A stretch of 64,000 nucleotides of DNA, taken from the NCBI GenBank assembly GCA_030062745.1, contig CP099848.1, positions 19,331,081 to 19,395,080 on the forward strand. The letters are read 5' to 3'. The stretch comes from Capitulum mitella (Eukaryota; Arthropoda; Thecostraca; Pollicipedomorpha; Pollicipedidae). The position numbers were made by a program, and so were the translations under genes. The notes under the pieces are model-generated. The model was given only the letters and a program-made list of their open reading frames with translations. It searched no databases and had not been told where the DNA came from. Each line of letters begins with the position of its first letter. Positions within the stretch are counted from its first letter, which is position 1. Shown here one piece after another: positions 46,051 through 59,637 of this stretch.

Positions 46051-49000
46051 TTATCTCATCTCATAATAATAATACTTGTCTCACTACATAATATTACTAA
46101 TACTGTACTCTACTGCGTACCATATATAACAGCAAAAGCTGTCGTATGACGAATGCCTCCTGCTCAGGATTGTATGGAGGTCAAAGAGTATCCATTTGAC
46201 CATGTGCATAAGTGTAGAAGGTCGGGTTTGTGTTTATTTCCTGCTGTTTACGATAACTTGTTCCGTGACGCACCGGGTACGGATCGTGGCGCACTGCGAC
46301 GAACCGCGACGCGCGGACCGGAAGACCTCCGCAGAACGCTGGCGCCGGCGCGCCGCGAATGTAAACGCACATCGCTGCCGTGAGGGACAGCTGTTTATGA
46401 TGTGCGGCCCGATCGGAGACCGCAGGACGGACGGACAGGCGGACTGATCCGGCGGCCAAGTCGCCGCTGATCGGCTGACGAAGGCCAAGGGCTGCCTGCA
46501 GACCCGACTCCGAGCGCTCGGCTTTTTTGGCTGCTCTGTTTGACGCTGACCGCAGCAGCCGCGAGCTAGTGATCGGATAACGCATTTGGATACCCGGAGT
46601 AATTAATGAATAATCACATAATCAAGTAATTTGGACAATGCTCATAGTAAGGCTGATTGGACGTTTTCTTCTTCGGTTCGGAGCGGGGTTTTTTCGTCAT
46701 TTCAATTGGTATCAGGAGTTCCCCGCGCCCGCTGAAAACCGTCCTTTCGCGCAGCTTGAATTGCCTCTTCGGCGCGACTTCAGTGCACCCCTCTCTAAAA
46801 AGCGGATTGCGTCCCGAGCGCTGATTAAACACGGATCCGAAACGAGCAGCGGCGTGACGCAGAAACGTCGCAAAAATGCGCCGACAGCATTCCGCCGCGG
46901 CCGGACGTCTGTTGCTCGCATTGGCCGTCATTAAGCGCTGACAGACGTCGCAGCGGCAGAGGAGATACGAGACCTCCTCTGGCGGCCTAACGAGGCCGGT
47001 TTCACTGATACCGGGGGGCGTGCGGTCTCCTCCGGATCGCGCCCGCTGATCACCCGTCAGCGATCAGTCGTTACGGAGACGGCTTTCGTTTCGCTCAGCG
47101 CCGGCACGCTTTTCCGACGCAATGCGACAGATCCAGTGAACTTGTGGCGAGGTTTAGAAATTCTGCGGACAGAGGTCGTTATTTGAAAGGACGCGAGCCG
47201 GTGAGACTGCGCGGTTTCACAGACGTTCATCTCCCGGAAGCCTCCGGAAACGAAGCTCCGGAAAGCTGTTCGCGTGACGCCCACGCCGACTCTTAACAGC
47301 TCGTTTCTCCGCGTGACGCTTGCTCAGGCAGCGCGTAACGGGCCGTCCGGCGCCCAACAAAAACACGGCGTTACGGTCGGACCACCCAGCCTCCCGTCGG
47401 CGGGACGGAGAGGCCGTGTCCGTGTCCCGGCGGCGGACGCTGACCGGCGGCGACGCGGCCGGACGTTGCTAGATGGGGTGTCGCTGCAGCGTCGGGTGCA
47501 CGCCGGCCAGACTTTGCAAGGTCAAGGCCGGCGGCGGCGGCCGGTCACGGCTGGGGGCCCGGGAGTTACAGCCGGCCAGATTGCGACCATCAGACACAAA
47601 CGAGCGCCTTCAAAACTGTTAATAGCGGCGGCGCAGAGCTGGATGACAGAGCGGCCGGCTGCTGATTGGCGGCGAGCCGCTCTGACGAGGCCACCTCCAG
47701 CGGCTGGCCCGCTAATCGGAACGGAGGTCCGCACGGCCGATACTGACGGCCGACATTAGCCTTCGAACGCCGTCCAGAGAGCCGGCAATTTTCCCGCCGC
47801 GGACGTTCTTATGAATGGGCCGTCCAATCTGCTCCCGGTCTTCTCGGAAAGTCGTCTTACGTTGTTGTTTTCCAATTTTCGAGCGAACTTGTCGAGGCAA
47901 AATGCGCCCATCCTAGTGCCAAGTGTCTCCCTTTTAATTTCGTTGCTGAAAGCCACCGGTTTAGGAAGAAATTTGAAACGCAACTTGCAAAGCCCTAGTT
48001 GTGCAGTTTTGATTACTTCGATGGAAAACCTTATCGGAAATGTTGCATCATAAAGCAGCATAAGTCAAAAACAGACAATACCCCTGAGTGCTTTAATTTT
48101 GTCGTTTCTAGCTAATTATAGTGGCTGCATAGAGACGCCTCCCATAAACACTATTAACAAGCAACGTAAACGGCTATCAAGTGACTTAAAACATAGCTAT
48201 CTAAACGTAAGCAAATAAAGAGACGCAACCCGAGTTCGAATATAGTCAGAGAAAGCAATGCATAAGCATGGACGCTTCCGTAGAAAAATCATGTTGATGG
48301 AAAGTTAAAAGCAAACGCGGTGACTCTGTCAAACATGTGGAGTACTTGCATGAAATGAAAGTGGAACTAGTTCATGAAACGGGAGCGGTTTGCTCACGAT
48401 TCTGATGGTCCAATGAACATTGCTTCAGCCATTCTCAGCATATATTTTCCCTCCTGATTTTCTTAAACGTCTCTTGAAAACATTTACCATCATTATAAGC
48501 TGTAGCCAAAAAGGTTTTATCACGAAAAGCAATGCAGTCCATAAATAAATCATCTTTAAAACGGAATGCACTCAAACTACCAAGTCTGCAAATGTCTTTG
48601 ATAACATGCATAATGAACCGAGCATGCCGCATTACACCGATTCTAACTTCAAATTTTGCGAGAACGAATACCAAGAACGGCAGACAGAACATGCTGCGGG
48701 TCACCGAACATTTCGAAGAAACAAATCTTGATCATTTCGAAGGCATGACGTGTTACCACCAGATTATCCCATTTGTGTACGTCGGTCGCTGGTAGCGGAC
48801 CGGCCCCAGGTGACGGTGTACACCAGGGGTGCCGGCTGAGGTGTGTTGCAGGGCCTGGCTGCGGCCGGGGGCCGTCTATTGATGGCCTGTCGCCGGCGCC
48901 CACCGCTCCGAGCAGACCACCAAAGCCGCGCTGTCAGTCCGACAAATCATCGGACGCGAAGTCCAGCAGCTACTCGTCTATCGTCGGGCCGGGTCGCCGC

Positions 49001-49559
49001 CGCTGGTCCAGCCTGCTGCCGCGCGGGCTTCCCGGCGCCGTCCGGAGCCGCCGCAGACGGTGGCGGACCCCTCTGGAGGAGCGGGCGCCGCCGGAAAAAC
49101 CGAGAGACCGAGGCGCTGTGGTCCCGCGCTTCACCGCTCGAGTGTCCGGGGTTCACGGGTCTGTTTTGTGGTGGCTGCACTACGCTGTCATCCGCTCGGG
49201 ATGGTGCGGGCGGCACGCCGGCGGCCTGAGCGCTGTGCGTGGTCTCAGCGCCGGCTCCTGAGCCTAGTAGCCGGTGAGGTCCGCTCGCAGCTCGTTCCGT
49301 CCCGCCACCTGGCGGTCCGGACGGTCACCGTCGCCCGGTGACCGCGGCGGGGACCGCGTGCCGCCGGAATCTGATCCGCTACCCGCCTGCCCGAAACGGA
49401 CAACGGCCGACCAATCTCGGCCGGTGATCGCGTGCTCGCGGCGGACATCGGGCCGTTCATCTCCCGCCTGCAGCGGAGGGGTCCGCTGTTGGCGGGAGAT
49501 GCCGGGGCCGTGCCCCGCCTCCCACACCGGCTCGCCGTCACTGGATCGTGGACGATCGT
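46051..49559. other. Unassigned region with GC-rich blocks at 46.3-47.8 and 48.8-49.5 kb
   Basis: No gene is supported. GC-rich blocks carry overlapping Arg/Pro/Ala-rich frames on both strands. The 47.8-48.75 kb part is AT-rich and without recognisable content. Confidence 0.35.
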
Positions 49560-50008
49560 CGCCCGAGGCGGAACAGTACCCCGTCTTCCGTCACCAGGTC
49601 ACAGAGGACCATCGACTGCAGCTGGACCGCACGGAACCGGTCTTCTTGAACAATCCACCGGTCTTCCGCCGGCGGGTCACAGAGGAGAGGTCCGCCGTTC
49701 GAAACAGGACCACACGGAGCGTGGCAGTGCCCCGGTCCGTCACACGCACCCCACCGCTCGAAACAGGACCACACGGAGCGTGGCATTGCCCCGGTCCGTC
49801 ACACGCACCCCGCCGTCACCAGGTCCGCACGGAGGACCGCCGCCCGGAGGGAACCACCACGCTGTCACGCCGTCGCCGGGTCAGAGGGGACCGCCGCCCG
49901 GGCGGGACCGTCACGCTGTCACGTCGTCACCGGGTCATAGAGGACCGCTGCCCGGGCGGAACTGCGCGCTGTCAAGCCGTCACGCCGTCACCGGGTCGCA
50001 GAGACGGC
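49560..50008. repeat. GC-rich imperfect tandem repeats
   Basis: Two periods are visible. A 59-bp unit is duplicated at 49699-49757 and 49758-49815, starting TCGAAACAGGACCACACGGA, with only a few differences. A 54-bp unit starting GGACCGCCGCCCGG is present at 49834, 49888 and 49942, with TCACGCCGTC(A/G)CCGGGTCA inside. The upstream part (49570-49690) has looser relatives (CACAGAGGACC, CCGGTCTTC). Neither period is a whole number of shared codons between the arrays, so the long frame across them is not evidence of a protein. Confidence 0.85.
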
Positions 50009-53000
50009 GGCGTAGAGCGCCAGACGGCCGGCCGGCCGGCTCACCGACGGGCCAGACGGGCTTACTCAAAGCCGACGTAATCGCGCAATTTATGGCCGGA
50101 ATGCGGCGAGGCCGGCGCGCCGGTGCCGTGGCCGGCCGTCCGGCGCGGAGGGCGTGGAGCCGCCGGCCGGACCGCCCCGGTGGGCTCCGCCCGCCGGCAC
50201 CGTCCGCAGCGCCGCCTCTCCATTCAGCCGCCGCCGACACAATGGCCACTATCGCCGGAACATCGCCAGCTCTTCTTTTAGCTGGCGGTGGTTTTCCTTC
50301 CGCCTTCGCTGTCACGCCAGGGCTGAATGGCATTTTTGCGCGCGGCGCTTGCACCTGCGATGGCTTGGATCGCTTCGATGTGTAATGCCGTCGAGTATCT
50401 GTCATTGTTTCCCGACCGGCAACCATTTTTATGTATTATGCAGTGCGCAGTGAGAATTTTTAGTCCGCAACTCATGACTCGAACGGAACAAGATCCAAAA
50501 TAAGAGTAAAAAGGGCACGCAACGAGTTTTATTGAGGAACAACACGTAAGGAGAACCTTCATCAACCAGAGCTGTCTGCTTATTGCGTGCTTATATTGAT
50601 TCATGATACAAAGAAGGATTTTTATTGACCGAAAAAGACGTGTATTCTTTTCAGCATCGTCGACAAAAGTGACACGACTAGCCAGAAAATATAATTTCGG
50701 TTCTTTTATGTTTCTACACTGCGTCACTTTCAAATGTTATTGGACACGAATTTCTGAATGTATGCATGAGACTGGTATGCATACATTCATATCTTGGCTT
50801 TTCTGGTTTGTTTTACTTTCATACCAGTGCGAAATACGAAGATCGAGTTATGCGAGTTTACGGACACTGCAGACATATTCCCACGGGTGGCACCTCATTT
50901 ATAATCCATGAAGCACACGAAATTGGTCTGCATTCCCAAATGCAAACGATTATCGATTTTGGTTCGCAATGTCTTGTCTTCCCGAACTTTCATAACTATG
51001 CTAAAATGTTATGGAGATGAGACGGGCCGAGGCCACCCTTCATTTCGCCAAGAAATGGTCCTTCGACTTCGCGGCGATCCCTTCGAAGTGCTTCCCGGAC
51101 ATGAGGAGAATTTTCAGCTCTGGGCGCGGCGTGTGATTTTGCTGATAACTCCGCTGGAATTCCGGGGTTAAGATACCTTACACGGGCTACGGTTTTAAGT
51201 CACCCGGGCGTGCGAGGCCCGAACGGCTCCCGGATTTCGTGACCACCCGGCGACTGTCTGGAGAAGGCGTGACGTTCAGCGGTGGAGAATCGGCAAGGAA
51301 CGACGGAACGACGGGGGAAAGAAAGGAACGATGGGAATGTGTCAACGCCCTTAGACTTTTTCTTCACGATATTGGCTCCAGGAAGGTATCTGCAAGATAC
51401 CTTATTGATCCTTAATACTTATTTTAATGACAAATGATATCAAGGTAATATCGTACTGTGACACCCTTTTGTAATTCAATCCTAAACTTCGGTCGAACGG
51501 TCAGAGGTTAACGGTAATCAGCTATCTTGGTCGATTTTTCAGAAAAAGATTGTGTGGTCTCAAAAATGTCACAGCTCAGGTTAACATTATCCCTTTGCAG
51601 AAACAAAAACGGCAAGGAGCTTCAGAAAATGTAATTACTTAAGAACTGTATTTTTCAGTCATCCGCCAATGTGACACAATATGGACCTGTGCAGACCAGA
51701 GAATGCAAGCGTTCGTTGCCCTGTGCCCGCTTGCGACGTCAGGCAGCACCTCAAAACTGGGCATGGCCGAACAGAACACCGGGAAATCGTGGGAACTCGC
51801 TCTGAACACCCGTAAATGTAGAGCTTTGGGATATAATGTGCATTACATGCTGGGTTTCACAGACTAAAGGCTAAATGTGGCTATCTCACTTCAAAACACG
51901 TGTCAATAAGGGTCGTTTCCTTTAACTTGTACTAAGATCAATTGACGTTCACATTGTGCTAGCTAAGATAGAATGGCTCCGACAACTAATATAGAAAGTT
52001 TTTTATTGGATGTCGTAATTTTTGGCAACAAAGCAATATGATTTTTCTGTTGGGCTTCTGGCTGTGATTCCTCGGTTGCGACATTTTTTGTCTCTATTCT
52101 TATTCAATAACACATTGTTATGTTAATGGCGGTCATATAGGGGCTTTCATATGGCTGGTATGTTTGCGAGGGGAGTTGGCAGTCTTCCCGTGGGCCAAGA
52201 TCAAGCAGGCAAAAAGGATTTGCCACCTTGTTGTCGTCCAAATAAGACTTTCATGATTGCATAATCAGCAACGGACGTAAAAGACACACAGAAAGTAAAA
52301 CGCGACTTACTCTCATGCAACCGAACGTGTTTGAACAGCTAAAAATCGTCGGTAAAAAATTGCCCATTGTGGTGGAACGTTAGCAGCTGTCCGTCGTATT
52401 CGGAGCCAGTAAATTACATTACTGAATAACTGTCATGATTATGACATCACTGTGTACAGCATTGCTTAAAATGCCGCTGCTTAAGCTTGCTGCGTCTTAG
52501 CCTAAGTGGCAATGCGCTGAGACAAATGCGGTGCGGAGGCGAAAAGGCGCGGGAGCCGGCGTGGGGCGAGGACTCTGACATTAAGCACGAACGCATAACG
52601 TGCTTTACTTCCCCTTCCAACTCGTTTTGGGGGATTACAGAAGTTTGTTTGTGTGTTCAGGAAACTGTGTTTGTGAACAGCTGCTCTGATTTCATTCGTT
52701 ATGTATCCAACAAATGTGTGCTGACAAGACTCATTTTAAATCGAAGAGTCACGTAAAAATCAATTTGTTATGTCCACATCTGCCGAATAGCTGCAGTTTT
52801 GGGGAGTTCTGACGCACATGTGTTGCCAATCCCAGTCACATAGGGAATCACGTCAGACATCCTTGTCATGGTAGTACGGAGTCAAAATGACCAAATAATT
52901 CACAAATTCTATCGTCGCAGTCCACTCCGTGCCCCTGGTTTTCCAACTCTTTAAGTCACGCAGCCTCTTTTGAAGCCAACTTAGTGAAACATAACTGTCT

Positions 53001-54150
53001 TAATTGTGGGTTGACGTAATGCCAGAAGTCTTAGCGAACCCCGTTCTTGGATCGCTTTGAGTTATACTAGTGTGCCGTGATACGAGGATGCTTACTTTCC
53101 GCGGGTTGGAACTGATTCTGGCACCAGTCCTAAGCTCACTACGATATCAGAAATACATAATCAATCCAATATTGTGCATGCAGTTCAGAGCAATAAGCAG
53201 AGTTGGCATCCATACCTGGTCGGTTTCTCATGCAGCGTAGCTGAAGGGGGACAGCTAAACAAGCGGACAGCTTGCGGACAGCTCTTGCTAACGGATAGCT
53301 TATTCGTATTGCAGAACGTCGGCATACATTAACGACGATGAGAGGTTCAGAACTCTAAGAAGCATACCTAATGCGAGAAAGTAAGCGGTGTCTATGTCAG
53401 TGTTTTCCATAGTGCCGTCACATAATTCATTCACGGACATGTTTCGACTTTATAAACACGAAAACAGGGTATGAAGAAAGGTGACTACAGGCAAGAATGC
53501 TTCGTCACCTGATTGAAGCTGTCTCTCTTATACATTTCAATACACTTCCATCTTTTCTGTTGTCTTGCTTGAATATGCTTAAATTATATTTACATGACAA
53601 CGTTTTCCATAAAACGTTATTTTCCGCAGTCCACCATCCCTTTAACGTAAAGACCGCCATGCAAGTTATCGCATTCGTCTTTAGTTATTATCGCGTACTT
53701 CGCTCACATTTATTTCTTGACATGACGTAGTTCATGACAAACGCAAAACATGCCACGTTAGTAGCCATAATGGCGTGGAGCCACCACGTTATCAACATTG
53801 TGACCATGTCAGTGGTAGCTTTGCACGACGCGTGGGCAGCTTATGTCAGTGTGTGAACAGCTTAGCCTGACGTATACCACCGCAGGAACTTCCACTTTCA
53901 TCTGCAGAGACAAATTCCAGGAGGATGTCCAATTAGATGAGGATTTATGTTTTACGGAAGGAAGAGGCGATGAGGTACATCCGTAACTTAATCCTCGGGG
54001 TAACTGATAACTTTGTGGTGATGCTCGCAAGGTTTTAAAGTTGCACACCGGCCGCAGAAATGGAGCTCTCAGAGCCGCTACCCAGAATGATTCAGCGCTG
54101 AAGTGGAGCATCAGCATCACGAGACGAACAGCCCGCTTGCAAACGAGGAC
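50009..54150. other. Unassigned sequence, mostly of ordinary to AT-rich composition
   Basis: GC-rich to about 50.4 kb, then 3.7 kb of AT-rich sequence with only short frames. I see no gene, element end or array. The 151-codon minus-strand frame at 50278-50733 has no recognisable motif. Confidence 0.4.
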
Positions 54151-57100
54151 ACGAGCCTGCGAGTAGCGTTCAGGCGCCGGGGGCGGCACCAGAACGGAGC
54201 CGGTACCCTCGGAGAGGGTCCTCGACCTCCGACGTCACGCCGCCCAGCCACGGCTGCTGCGACCGCCGCGGGCGCGGGCGGCGGCCGCAGCCAATCTGGA
54301 GCGCCATTTGCCGCCGGAGCGGCCCGGGCAAGAGGCCGCCGGTCGGACAGGCTGTGTGCTCCGGGCACGGCGGCCGGCCGCGACAACACCGGTATTGCGG
54401 GGAGGCCACCAATGCGGCCGGCCGGAGCCGGACGGGAGCAGCGACGCTGCGAGACGATTCTCCGGTCCACCTACCCGCTATCTCGGTGGAAGGTATGCAG
54501 ATATGCAGAAGACGCCCACCCGCCGGCCGGCCTTGACATTGGCTGTCGTCAGTTGTAGCGGAATTTGGAGGCTGGTCATGGGAAAATCGAAACGGACGAG
54601 TCGCGGTCACATTTTCTTGGAACGTTAGCATGTCAAATGATGTTTAGTAACGTCAGTGGCCCAACTGTTTCATTTGCCTTCATTTATTCTCGTTATTTGT
54701 CCCGTTTTGCTTACAGAATGTCACTTAAAGAATGTCACTCATCTTGTCCGTGTTTCAGCAATGCGTGTTTCAACAACACTGGCGATCAAGCTAATAACAC
54801 CTGTTTAAGGACTGAGAGGTATCATGCTGCATATCGGACAACGCCACCGCGGTGACGCAATCAAAACCAACAGACGAGAGAACAGGATTTCCCGGCTCCT
54901 TTGAAGCAGAGGCGAGCGCAGCGCAGCGGCATCACAGCCGATTCCCGGTCCCGTCCGGCAAGCTTTGCTGCGCAATGAATCACAAGAGCACGTGCCGCGG
55001 CACAAGTGTTTACCGAGCGGCGTCGATGCGCGACGTCAGTCTGCCAACAGCAGACGGCAGAGGTCGCCCCTCGCCGGCCGGTCAGCGCTGAGCGCGACGC
55101 GTCCAATAGCCCCGCACGAGCCGCCGGTCGGGACGCCCGCTGGCGCGCTCTCCCGTCGTTAGCCGTGATCCGCGCGAGTGTCGCTATCCGCCACGATCGC
55201 GACGGCCCGCAGCGGAGCCCCGGCCGGACGTTAGCACAGAGCGCCATTGATTCGCCGCCTCGGCGGGAGGCTGGCAGACGCGGCCGATAGCGGCTCGCTT
55301 ACGTGCCGAGGCCGGGTCGCCGTCAGTACGCCGCCGGCCGGGTCGCGATCTGCGCCACTGTCGCGGCCGGCGCGCTGGCGGCGTCGCGCGAGAATGCGCG
55401 GCACCTCGCCGCAGGACAGCTCCCGGGTGCGGGCGCGCTCGACCGGAGCCGGCTCCCGGCACGGGATCATCGCGTTTCTGGGCACGTCTGTGCTTATCGC
55501 TGCCGGGATCTCGGCTACCCTCGTAATCCAGGTGACGGCGGCCGCGGCGAGCCCCTCCAGGATGTTGTGACAGCGGCGGGAGATTCTGCCGCGTCGCCGC
55601 GGACGACCGGCTCAGCCGCGCGGCCAGACCGCATGTCACCGACTCTCGCGGCGCACACCACTGCGGTACCTGCGCCCTCTGCGACACAGCAGAGACTACA
55701 GCGACGACGACGTTATTATAACGCCTCGGTTCTCGGCCATAACGACGCAGCCCCGGCTACAGCCCGGGCTGCGTTGTCATGGTCGAGAACCGAGGCGCAT
55801 GCGCACTCCGGCGTCATTTGCTGAACTGGGGCACAGGCCATTACGTGAGAACCAACAGCGGACCTTCATCTCCATACTAAGTGATGCACCTCCACCCAGG
55901 CGCGACCGTCACCTCCGCCGTCGATGAATTCGACGGCGTCTCGTCCACTCGCTGCGGTCTGGCGGCGTCACAGGACCAGCATGACGTCATCAGATCAGCC
56001 GCGACGCCACTGGTCGCCCATCATTAGGCGATCTGGTAGCGATACCCAGACCACATCCCCGCCACTCCGTCATACGGCTAAATCATCGAAAACAGGCAAG
56101 ATCTTCCAGAGAGATCTTCCATCCGTCATACTGGCACCGTAACAAAGGCGCGTGACGGTGCGTTTTTATCGGGCCCTGTACCAAATCTGGCCAATATGTC
56201 TGTGCCACGGAGACTAGCGTGACCTGCTCCCAGTACCCGCTTTGCCCATTTTCTGGTCACCGCGCGCTCCCGCCTCTCAGTCCGTATTTTCGTTAACGAC
56301 GCCTCGAAATCCACTTTGCCGTCCGAAAAAAGCAGCTCCCTGCTTGACAGTAAGCTCCTTTGAAGAGCGTTTTGTTGACGTTTTACCCGAGTGTTTTTCT
56401 GGAGAATCATGTTCCTACGCCGGTGTTTTTTTTTCGTTCTGGTCGTTTTTAGCCCTCTCCGCCAGCAGTTGTTTTTTGCTACGTCGACAGCAAACAAATA
56501 ACTTTCGAAAAAGTGAGTGTATCACCACAGTCATCCAGACAGGCTATCCTGGCCGTCTCAGCCGCGAGATTTCGGCGGCCCCTGATCCCAGACGGCTGCC
56601 AAGCCCTCGTGAACCTCGTTCCGGGAACTCTACAAATGACAGGCAGGTCTACAGATGCTAATGACCCCACTTCTGTGCCAGGAGCCGCCAGACGCAAGCC
56701 TGCTTTCGACCTGCACTTTGATATCCTCGCATGCCGCAGCTTAAATGCATCAGCAATGCGCTCGAAACGGGATATTGGCAGCTCGGCGCTTTCCTTCGAG
56801 CGCGGACCGCACGCCGACGCTAACCGATCGTTTTTCTGAGACGTGACACGGCGACCGTTTGTCTCGGGTTCTGGGCAGCTGCACCTTCAGAAATGCCTAT
56901 CTCTCCCAGCATCACGGGGCCGATTACGCCGATACGCCGAGCAAGGTCGCCTGCCGCGCGATAGCAGGCGGCCGGGACCGCCGCCGCCCGACTGACTGCC
57001 CGTGCGCGGCCCGCATTGTGTGCAAAGTCGTAACGCGGCCCGGATGGAGCGTTCAGCTGCCGCGCCGGCCGTCTCGGCTGGCCGCGGCGCCCTTTGCCGC

Positions 57101-58263
57101 GCTGGTGAGGGCACGGCGGCCGCTGCAAACGCCTCGTGACGTCACGACCGCGGATGCGCGTGACCAACAGCGACCCCGACGAAAACAGGTTGTGAAGCGC
57201 AGCACTGAATCATTAGGAGGGCTCGATCATTGGATGGCCTTCGGTGGCTAGGCGATTCCTCAGTGCACGTGCAGTAAGATACGTCAGTCCTGAAAAGATA
57301 CAAAGACGTCTCCACATCGCTCCCCAGCGCGATGCGGCGAATTCTCGCTAATTCGTTCTGATCTAGTGGAACTTATGCAGAAAAACAGCGATAACGCGTG
57401 ACATCAAACGGCGCCGAGAACGAGGAGCGGCGTCCATCTCAGGCTTCGTCTCCAAGCGTTACGCCTCTGTCTGAGGGATGGTGCATTAAATCAGTGGAGC
57501 TGACAGTCACCGCAGGGAACCCGTGTGTGGAAGACGATGAAGCCATTGTCAGTAAGGCACCTGTCTGCACTGAACGCCTGTTTGTACGACGGCCCTTTCG
57601 CTTAAATCATGTCCCACATGTAACGATACAGCAGGCCACCGTCAGTGGCCTCGGGCCTTTCACATAGAACTCCCAGATCGCGGTCAGTGGCAACGTCCTC
57701 CAAAACGGAAACCTTGTCGTGGAGCGTTATCCTGACACCTGCATCTCTGAGGCTGAGGATCAAATCACCGCAAAGGCCGGCGGCCCCGGCCCCGACTCTG
57801 CGTGACGACGTGCCAGCCGCTGGCCGTGTTGACAGGGCCTGTGGCGGCGCCCACTCCCCGTCCGGGGATCGGACCCCTGCCGATGCAGATCCACGGCTGT
57901 CCGCCTTGCTCCGCACTCAGCGTTGTCCGCCCGGGACGCCCCGTTCTGGTTCCCGTCCTTTTGCCAGTGGCGGTTTGGCCGACCGTTCTTGCCACCGAGC
58001 CCCGCTCACCGACTGTATGCTCCCGAAGGCCGGCCGGTCGCCGGCAGCACTGCACCCCGCACCTGCGTGCCGACACGCCGACCGGACGAGAAGAGCCTGT
58101 TGGCAGTCGCAGATAAGGAGATGGGGAGATGAACGAGCCGCGCTGTCGGCGGCCGCCGCTGCACGGGCTGGCCTCGTGCGTTAGGCCCTGAAGAGGCCAG
58201 GTGTTGCTGCGCACATGCCGGATTGGGTAACGGGTGACAAGACAATGAAATGCACTTTCATAA
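54151..58263. other. GC-rich domain without recognised gene
   Basis: Alternating GC-rich blocks lie at 54.15-54.55, 54.9-55.85, 56.75-57.2 and 57.6-58.2 kb. Frames above 150 codons occur in several overlapping phases and have low-complexity Arg/Pro/Ala content. None contains a recognised domain or convincing splice-bounded exon. Confidence 0.4.
55722..55797. repeat. Near-perfect 33-34 bp palindrome
   Basis: CGCCTCGGTTCTCGGCCATA (start of the left arm, 55722-55756) and its near-exact reverse complement (55764-55797) flank a short loop around CTACAGC. Only three differences occur over the paired arm, and the core GCAGCCC/GGGCTGC is exact. As plus-strand RNA it would form a stem of about 33 pairs with two G-U pairs. 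It could be a fold-back repeat, a young inverted duplication or a structured transcript. Confidence 0.85.
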
Positions 58264-58267
58264 GACG

Positions 58268-59637
58268 TACCGGCTGTCCCGAAAATACGGGAACACCTTT
58301 AAAGTCACGTAAAGCTTGTATTCAGCTCAGCCGAATGTAAGACCTCCTCAGTGCAACCAGAAAGTGTGGAAGTTTTACATGAGCAACAATGCTTGCACAT
58401 CAGAACAACAGCGAACGAACGACATCAGTTCTGAGTGACACAGAGCAAACGCGATTATCATTTCCCTCTACATGCGCTCCACGGTGTTGCAGGCATGTCC
58501 TGATCCCGTTGGCGAATTTTTCAGTAATATGTTGGCAGGTCTCCTTGGGGCGGATGCCACGAACACCTCCACAGTCGCCTTTCGTGCCTGCACTGCCTTT
58601 GGTTTCGGCTTGGAAACCTTGACCTTCGCGTGAACCCAGAGAAAAAGTTCAGAGGGCTGGGATCCAGTGAATGAGGCGCCCGAATGTTGTCGGTCTTGAG
58701 TGAGATGACTTTCTCCAAACGTCTCGCAGAGCAGGCATCTTGTTGCAGTCACTGTGTGGGATGGAGCGCCAGCTTGCTGGAACCACTGCGACGAAAAGCC
58801 AGCCCTTGAAGAACGACGGAGCCAGACGGAAAACTCGCTGATGATCTCACAATAACGAGTGTGGGTCACCGTCACAGTTTCTCCATTGTCGCCCTAGAAC
58901 CAAAAAGGCCCCATGACGTTTCGTGAGCTCATAGCGACCCACGCTGTGCACCTCTTGCTGCGCGACTGATGCTCCGTTGTGCTGTCCTCGGGATAGGTGC
59001 TGCTCCAATGTCGGTAATTTTGCCCGTTCACCGCACTGTGCGTTGAGACAAAAATGAATTTCATGTGAGAACCAGACGTGCTTGATCCACTCGCTGCTAT
59101 GGTGCATCTTGTCCTCGGACCAGTGACACATTCTGATCCTGGCTGCCATGTCATCCTCGCTCAGGGCGTTCTGGACGTGTGGTTTGTATGCATGGGGGTT
59201 GAGTCTTCCTTGAAAATGCGATGGACTGTCTTCTTTGGCATTCCAAGTCCCTGTGAATGTCGACGACAGATGTCTTTGGGGTCAACCTCCACCGACACAT
59301 TCACCAAGTTGCTGTTGTTGTACCCAGACCGAAGCGATGATCTGCCGGTCTGGGAAGTTGGAGCACAGACCCGTGCTCCCGAAGCTTCCTCATCGAACCC
59401 AGACTGCTCTTCCGGGTCGGCGCGATTCGCCGCTTAAACTTTCTGCAGAAGGGGCGTGCAGCAGTACTTACCGACTTTGTCTGAAAGTGCAGTTCGACTA
59501 ACTTGTTTCTTCCGGATGCTGTGCACTTGGAATCACCTGAATTTTTTTGAACACGACACAACGTTCTTATTTACCTTGATTATGTATTTTCACGTGCGGC
59601 CTATTTCGGAACGTATCCTTACTTTTGGGTCACCATA
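58268..59637 (-). mobile_element. Mariner/Tc1-type DNA transposon, degenerate
   Basis: The element spans about 1.37 kb between TA dinucleotides at 58268-58269 and 59636-59637, the usual target of this superfamily. Its ends form an imperfect inverted repeat: GGCTGTCCCGAAAATACGGG on the left and, on the other strand, TGGTGACCCAAAAGTAAGGA on the right, which agree at about 15 of 25 positions. It contains a broken transposase gene on the minus strand. Length and layout fit an intact-size but long-dead copy. Confidence 0.7.
58470..59545 (-). pseudogene. Mariner/Tc1-like transposase pseudogene
   Basis: Read on the minus strand, the segments in order are: QTKSVSTAARPFCRKFKRR (N-terminal helix-turn-helix, about 59480-59420); GLGMPKKTVHRIFKED (second helix-turn-helix, about 59230); VWFSHEIHF (about 59070); NGQNYRHWSSTYPED and VAMSSRNVMGPFWF (about 59030-58895); WFQQAGAPSHTV (about 58780); and SQPSELFLW (about 58650). 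These are the landmarks of a DDD transposase of the family that moves into TA sites. Frame changes separate several of them, and a stop follows the second segment. The first catalytic Asp (usually FSDE) is His here and the second (QQDGAP) is Ala, so it cannot be active. An equivalent of the third, in LDPSPLNFF, is in another frame. Confidence 0.85.

Noticed and set aside
49274..50385. Open frames of 268 and 317 codons on the plus strand
   Set aside because: They cross GC-rich tandem repeats with 54- and 59-bp periods, overlap each other in different phases and have compositionally biased translations.
54103..55824. Several 120-173 codon frames in the 54-56 kb GC-rich domain
   Set aside because: Frames are open on both strands at once, Arg/Pro/Ala-rich and without any motif; low stop frequency in GC-rich sequence explains them.
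57602..57916. Minus-strand frame of 104 codons with a non-low-complexity C-terminal half
   Set aside because: The second half looks more protein-like than most frames in the window, but I could match it to no family and see no supporting exon signals or neighbours.
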